A stretch of 12,000 nucleotides of DNA, taken from Chrysomallon squamiferum. Lineage: Eukaryota; Mollusca; Gastropoda; Neomphalida; Peltospiridae. This document shows, piece by piece, positions 8,094 through 12,000 of the stretch (its first letter is position 1; each line of letters begins with the position of its first letter). Location: positions 33,461,438 through 33,473,437 of the forward strand of contig CM022670.1 of assembly GCA_012295275.1 (NCBI GenBank), given 5' to 3'. Both the position numbers and the translations under genes were made by a program. The notes beneath the pieces are model-generated. The model made no database searches. It worked only from the letters and a program-made list of their open reading frames with translations, and was not told where the DNA came from.

Positions 8094-8319
8094 CATGATT
8101 TGTACGTTTAGAACGTTTATGAAGCCTGTAAAATATATACTTAGTAAATATTCATTTAGTAACGTCTGTCGGTCATCAGATTATATTTAAAAATTAAAAA
8201 TCGTTTTACAGTGAAATAAATATAATATGATGATCGATAGGCGTTACTAAATGAATATTTACAAAGTATAGCCTATATTTTACAGGCTTCATAAATTGCA
8301 TGTAATTGTACAAATCATG
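8094..8319. repeat. 226-bp imperfect palindrome (foldback; possible MITE or hairpin-RNA locus)
   Basis: The left arm 8094-8189 (~96 nt) is the reverse complement of the right arm 8217-8319 (~103 nt) around a 27-nt loop. Matching blocks in order inward are CATGATTTGTAC, TTTATGAAGCCTGTAAAATATA, GTAAATATTCATTTAGTAACG, then a TCATCA/TTATATTTA segment with about four mismatches. One 10-versus-12-nt divergent patch and one 5-nt indel interrupt the arms. Weaker complementarity may extend outward to about 8060 and 8345. No clear target-site duplication or transposase is visible. Confidence 0.85.
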
Positions 8320-8344
8320 GATAACGTATCTAAGTTAAGATATA

Positions 8345-8740
8345 ACAAGGGTCATTGCAATTTCAAACTTCACTTTTAACATGTCATGTAAAAAGTCTGT
8401 TAAACCTTTAGAGATCAAAGTGCAAAGTGAGTTTATCAAACACTGCTTTCTTTTCTTCACTCCCTTTAGGTCAAAAGCTTCTCTTTATATGCGGATTAAC
8501 CTCGTGGATGGTTTGAAGAATGATGTATCACCTGCATTATTGTCACATCAACCTTGTGCATTTTGTCCTGCGTGGCACACTCGATCAAACTCTTGAGTCT
8601 GATTGTTCAGTCCACGTGTACCACATTTCTGTTACTTCCAGTCCGAGGACGTTTCTCAGATCTCATACAGTTTCAGTCCACAGCTTGTTAATTCTCACAT
8701 CACGAAGTCTGGATTACAAAACGAGATGACTACAGTCGCT
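8345..8740. other. GC-richer intergenic block, unrecognised
   Basis: On the plus strand a pyrimidine-rich tract ends CCCTTTAG at about 8470, a good acceptor shape. The overlapping 69-71-codon open frames that follow have no recognisable domain. TTCAGTCCAC occurs twice (~8605 and ~8672). It may be part of an exon, a UTR or an old repeat; I cannot tell which. Confidence 0.25.
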
Positions 8741-8837
8741 TTTATGCTTTGATTTTCTTTTATTGTTTGTAACTGACATTAAAAACAATACTCGTGTCAC
8801 TTTTCGACTACTGCCTCCCACCGAACACGCTGTTATC

Positions 8838-8872
8838 AAACAAGCCAATTAAATTAAACCAAAGGCTTGTTT
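8838..8872. repeat. Perfect 9-bp hairpin
   Basis: AAACAAGCC (8838-8846) pairs with GGCTTGTTT (8864-8872) around a 17-nt AT-rich loop. It is too short for an ordinary miRNA precursor and no terminator function applies here. It is recorded as structure only. Confidence 0.55.
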
Positions 8873-9400
8873 AAAAATCAGCTTACAAACACAAGGGACT
8901 GAAAACGGTACAATTGATCCCATGACACAATTAAAAAGTAACTGATTGACGCTTTTGTGTTGTAAAACTACCATGACTAACTGGATGTGGAGAAAATGAC
9001 CTTCGGCCGGTAATTGTACATTGTTGTGGCAAGTGGACAAACAAAGAGGTTGTTTTGAAATAAAACATAATTAACTTGTACTGTTTCTGAGGACTGTTAT
9101 GGTATTAAACTGCAAATTAAGTGAACAAAGAAAAATGCTACCAGTTCTAGTGTGCTTTCTATTTGATAAACATGATTTTATTTCTCACGGTTTTATTTTA
9201 TTCATTTCTATTGTTTTCATTATTAAATATGTATCAAGCAGTATGTGCACGCAGAATAGGGGTAAAGATTTCTTATTCATTTAAGAAGCGACGATTCAAG
9301 AACGACTTCAACTGCCTGAGATCTCTTACCACGTCAGAGGTTAGGTAAACAACAGGAAATTCCTACAGATGACACATAACGTATTTTCTATTACTCCAAT
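8873..9400. other. AT-rich intergenic sequence, nothing recognised
   Basis: Only short open frames (61-63 codons) occur on both strands, with no domain similarity that I can see. No repeats of note. Confidence 0.5.
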
Positions 9401-9403
9401 TTA

Positions 9404-9450
9404 TTGTCGAACCAGCTGCGTGTTCTGAACGTTAGACCCACTGAGCTGTT
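9404..9450 (-). repeat. tRNA-like promoter relic, possible decayed SINE head
   Basis: Read on the minus strand, AACAGCTCAGTGGG (from 9450) resembles an RNA polymerase III box A / tRNA D-arm, and TGGTTCGAC (ending at 9406) resembles box B. The spacing is slightly shorter than in a typical tRNA. The acceptor stem and anticodon arm do not fold convincingly, so this is not called a functional tRNA. Confidence 0.35.
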
Positions 9451-9584
9451 ATCTATGACAACGACAATGAATTTATTCTCAAAACTGTAGGATTACAGAT
9501 ATATAATAACAAAATTAATGTTTATAAGAAATGTTTCAGAAATCGCAAGATCGCTAAATTAAAAAAGTAACATTAATTTAATCA

Positions 9585-9655
9585 CAAAAAAAAAAATAAA
9601 AAAAAAAAAAAAGAAATAAAGAAAGAAAGAAAAGAAAAGAAAAGAAAAAAGAAAA
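9585..9655. repeat. Poly-A grading into (GAAA)n/(AAAAG)n
   Basis: A-rich tract with AAATAAA, GAAAGAAA and AAAAGAAAAG units. It could be the decayed tail of a plus-strand retroelement or a simple repeat. It cannot be the tail of the minus-strand tRNA-like relic, because it lies on the wrong side. Confidence 0.85.
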
Positions 9656-10030
9656 TATATTTTTAAAATATCCACGCTAAAAATCACCATATTTTTTTAT
9701 TTTTTATTTTTTTTTGATAAATGTTCACATTAAAATATCTTGAACGGATAAACGAATAATATTACTCTTTCTTTCATTATTTCATACTTTATAAACAGCT
9801 AATATTACACGCTTGAATTATCTGCATTACGTTGTACTTTGACACTGTTAACGCACGCGTTACTAATTACTTTACTCTTCTTCGACACATGTCGAGTAAC
9901 ATGCATTGCTGTGCATGTCAGCTATAGACAGAACATAAATAAAAGCTGAAAAGAATAAAAAAAAAATAAAAAACCCAAAACACGCTGTAACTTTGACTCT
10001 GGCTGAGTTTAACAATGAACTGGAATATCG
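9656..10030. other. AT-rich intergenic sequence, nothing recognised
   Basis: Contains short A and T runs and scattered ATG-rich fragments. No gene, exon or repeat family was identified. Confidence 0.55.
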
Positions 10031-10330
10031 AGTACAGTAAGAAGCCACATTATCCTATAGCCCATATACACCAGTACGTGTTATTATGAAACCATTTCAC
10101 AGGCTTAAAGAATTCATTGCATCGATTTATTGCATAGCCTAAGGCGCAGCAGAATTCAAATAATACCCTAAGACGTGTTGATAGGTTGTCAAGGCTTAAA
10201 CACGCAAGTGCGCGGGTTTTCGCGTGGTTATTAAAAAAATGCATATTATCATTCAATATGTTAACCATAAAAGTGCGACTGTCTGAATATCATGCGGGGA
10301 CATTTGACAAATTAACATACCGAGGTGCTT
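10031..10330. other. Moderately GC-richer block, unrecognised
   Basis: A 72-codon open frame on the minus strand (10268 to 10050) has no domain that I can name. A short inverted repeat, CACGC/GCGTG, lies at 10201-10226. It could be an old repeat fragment. Confidence 0.25.
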
Positions 10331-10835
10331 ACGATTAGTACAAATAAAATAAAATGTATGTTAAAGCCAAATCGTTGCGATATTAAAAATAAATAAATAA
10401 ATCTTCACGTTATTATGATATGTAAATATAAAACTTCTGTTATATCAGGTGGGCCTTTGCGTTTTTTTGCTGTTACTCACTGAACGTCTAACAGCAGTAC
10501 AAAGTGAATCTATAATTATGTTAATGCCATTCCTACGCAGTATTAAAAATGAATAATCATGCTCGGCATATGGTAATCAGGGAATAGATGAATTTATAAT
10601 GATTCTTCGACATATTTTGATACAAGCACTCATTTGTGTCTTGCATCATGGTATGTAAGAAGATAACAGCTGTTCCCACTACAACAGCCTGGACTGATTT
10701 TACCAACAAACGAAACAATTTTGTCAGTTATTTAAAAAAGATACTTTTAATGCAGCTTCCAACTGACATATTACAATTTATGATATTAAATCTTGAATTA
10801 AATGGTAGTAGAATAAATAGTGTACACCTTACTGT
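10331..10835. other. AT-rich intergenic sequence, weak open frame only
   Basis: An 89-codon ATG frame starts at 10648 in good context but runs into the CA-rich repeat and matches nothing known. I do not call it a gene. Confidence 0.45.
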
Positions 10836-10901
10836 AGAGACACAGATGTACACACACAGAGACACACATAGGCGCACGCTCACACACAAATACACACAAA
10901 T
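10836..10901. repeat. Degenerate (CA)n tract
   Basis: ACACACAGAGACACAC-type sequence with many substitutions; an old dinucleotide array. Confidence 0.75.
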
Positions 10902-10946
10902 GAGAAAGGAAGAATGAACGATGGATATAGGTAATTCCGTTTCCAA

Positions 10947-10968
10947 TTTTTTTTTTTTTTAACAGTAA

Positions 10969-11003
<35 letters not shown>
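10947..11003. repeat. Poly-T run and (AAAT)n microsatellite
   Basis: A run of 14 T (10947-10960) is followed after six bases by about nine AAAT/TAAA units (10967-11003). Confidence 0.93.
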
Positions 11004-11160
11004 CTATAGAATATAATTCTTTTTTCAAACAGCTATTAAAATATTTAGATATGAAGTAAGTTAATTAACCCGTTTTAATTTTTTTTTCTCTTATGAAACG
11101 AAAATTTATACATTTATTAAAAGAAAATCAAAACTAAACCAGCCATCAAACAATATCAAT

Positions 11161-11312
11161 ATAAAAAACAAACTAAAAAAATTTAATAAAAAAAAACCAG
11201 AACAAAAAAATAGAAAAGAAATCCAGACCTCGCCCAAAAAAAAAAAAAAAAAAAAAAAAAAAATTAAATAAAATTAAATAAAAGTTTAAAAAAAAAAATA
11301 AAAAAAAAAAAA
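11161..11312. repeat. A-rich low-complexity region with long poly-A
   Basis: Repeated A runs separated by single T, C or G bases, including about 27 A at 11237-11263 and a shorter run at about 11301-11311. It directly precedes the CpG-enriched block. Confidence 0.9.
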
Positions 11313-11324
11313 TGCCAGGTCAAA

Positions 11325-11650
11325 AACAACTAAGGTTACAGAAACAGACGTACACTTTCTCTACGGTGATGTCTTAAGATGCATGACAGCTGCATGTAAA
11401 ATACGACGTTTACCAACGCCACTGTTTTACCTGAGACAATGTCCTTCGCAGGGAGATGGCGAAACTCCTTCTGGCCAGACACGAAAATAGCAGTCTTTGT
11501 TCGTTAGGTAAAATCATGTACAGCCAACACACAAGCGATCGCTGGTATACACAAAGAAAAACTCACAGCACCAAATCGTGACGGATTCGCACACGCCGAT
11601 ACACCGTCAGTCTTCTCCATTGTGAACTGTTTGACGTAAGTCGTGTTAGA
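11325..11650. promoter_or_regulatory. CpG-enriched block, possible promoter or first exon region
   Basis: There are about 22 CpGs in roughly 325 bp, with A-rich, CpG-poor sequence on both sides. The composition resembles the 5' block of the CABIT gene. A CRE-like TGACGTAA lies at 11632-11639. Short ATG frames in good context exist on both strands, each containing a plausible donor (plus: TTAG|GTAAAA near 11507; minus: GTGAGT at 11566-11561). It could be the promoter of a gene extending in either direction. Confidence 0.4.
11567..11620 (-). CDS. Candidate first coding exon, 18 codons, unidentified gene
   Basis: On the minus strand ATG (11620-11618) sits in strong context (A at -3, G at +4). 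It opens 18 codons beginning MEKTDG and ending RFGA, directly abutting a consensus GTGAGT donor (11566-11561), phase 0. Unspliced, the frame continues for 20 hydrophobic codons to TAA at 11506-11504. The exon would splice to a downstream exon at lower coordinates, which I could not find. The peptide is too short to assign to a family, and chance is a real alternative. Confidence 0.25.
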
Positions 11651-11984
11651 CCAGATTTATGTTTCGTTTCGTTTTTGTGTTTTTCATTTTCTTTCTTTTT
11701 TTTTTTTTTTTCACAGATTTTTGTGTGTAGAAATAACGCTGTTTACATTCTGTGCAGTTTTGACGTTGTTTTTTAAAATATAATGTTGACCAAATTTAAT
11801 TTTAGTGCAGAAAAGTTTGTAGAATGCACATTATGAAAATAAACTACAAATAAATAAACAAAAAAGTAAAAGACAAAACATTTAACTAAACATCCTTCTT
11901 CAAAACAAAAACAGAAATAAGGAACCAAATAAATAAAGCGTGTTAAAAAGCAAATATACTGAAAATTAATCCTTATTAAAACCC
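11651..11984. other. AT-rich sequence with a poly-T run, nothing recognised
   Basis: Includes 16 T at 11696-11711 and several AATAAA-like hexamers (e.g. 11838-11843) in A-rich sequence. No gene seen. Confidence 0.55.
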
Positions 11985-12000
11985 AAGAAGAAGAAGAAGA
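11985..12000. repeat. (AAG)n microsatellite, cut by window end
   Basis: Five AAG units reach the last base, so the full length is unknown. Confidence 0.85.

Noticed and set aside
10648-10917. 89-codon frame with a good start context
   Set aside because: No domain was recognised, the composition is like the surrounding AT-rich DNA, and the C terminus is CA-repeat sequence.

Overview
This is a eukaryotic nuclear window: strongly AT-rich, full of long microsatellites, with one clear protein-coding gene and large non-coding stretches. The simple repeats include (GA)n, (AAT)n, (TATG)n, (TC)n(TG)n and (TAAA)n. Together with a GAREM/THEMIS-like CABIT-domain protein, they suggest an animal. A lophotrochozoan such as a mollusc, perhaps a cephalopod, is my best guess, but nothing in the window proves the clade.

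Layout. Positions 1-820 are AT-rich flank with (GA)n, (AAT)n, (TG)n and poly-A tracts. Positions 820-1092 form a CpG-enriched block, the likely promoter and 5' leader, containing upstream ORFs. Positions 1093-2856 are one uninterrupted reading frame of 587 codons. It encodes a CABIT-domain adaptor-like protein with a proline-rich SH3 ligand, scattered tyrosines and a basic, serine-rich tail. Its AT-rich 3' UTR follows, with a stem-loop, an AU-rich element, a Pumilio-type site and two ATTAAA signals.

From about 3420 to 11320 I find no recognisable gene. This part holds a (TATG)n array, a compound tetranucleotide/trinucleotide array, (TC)n(TG)n, (AAT)n and (ATT)n arrays, a purine-rich stretch, a 226-bp imperfect palindrome (8094-8319), a weak tRNA-like relic near 9404-9450, and several blocks of higher GC with no identified function. 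Positions 11325-11650 are a second CpG-enriched block. On the minus strand it contains a small candidate first coding exon that ends at a GTGAGT donor; this call is tentative.

The only gene with a functional context is the CABIT protein. By family analogy it would act in the cytoplasm as a GRB2/MAPK-pathway scaffold. I see no multi-gene system, no CRISPR array, and no intact transposon or viral gene. The most interesting items are the single-exon, SAM-less CABIT architecture with a possible C-terminal MAPK docking motif, the AUG-stop upstream element just before its start codon, and the 226-bp foldback.
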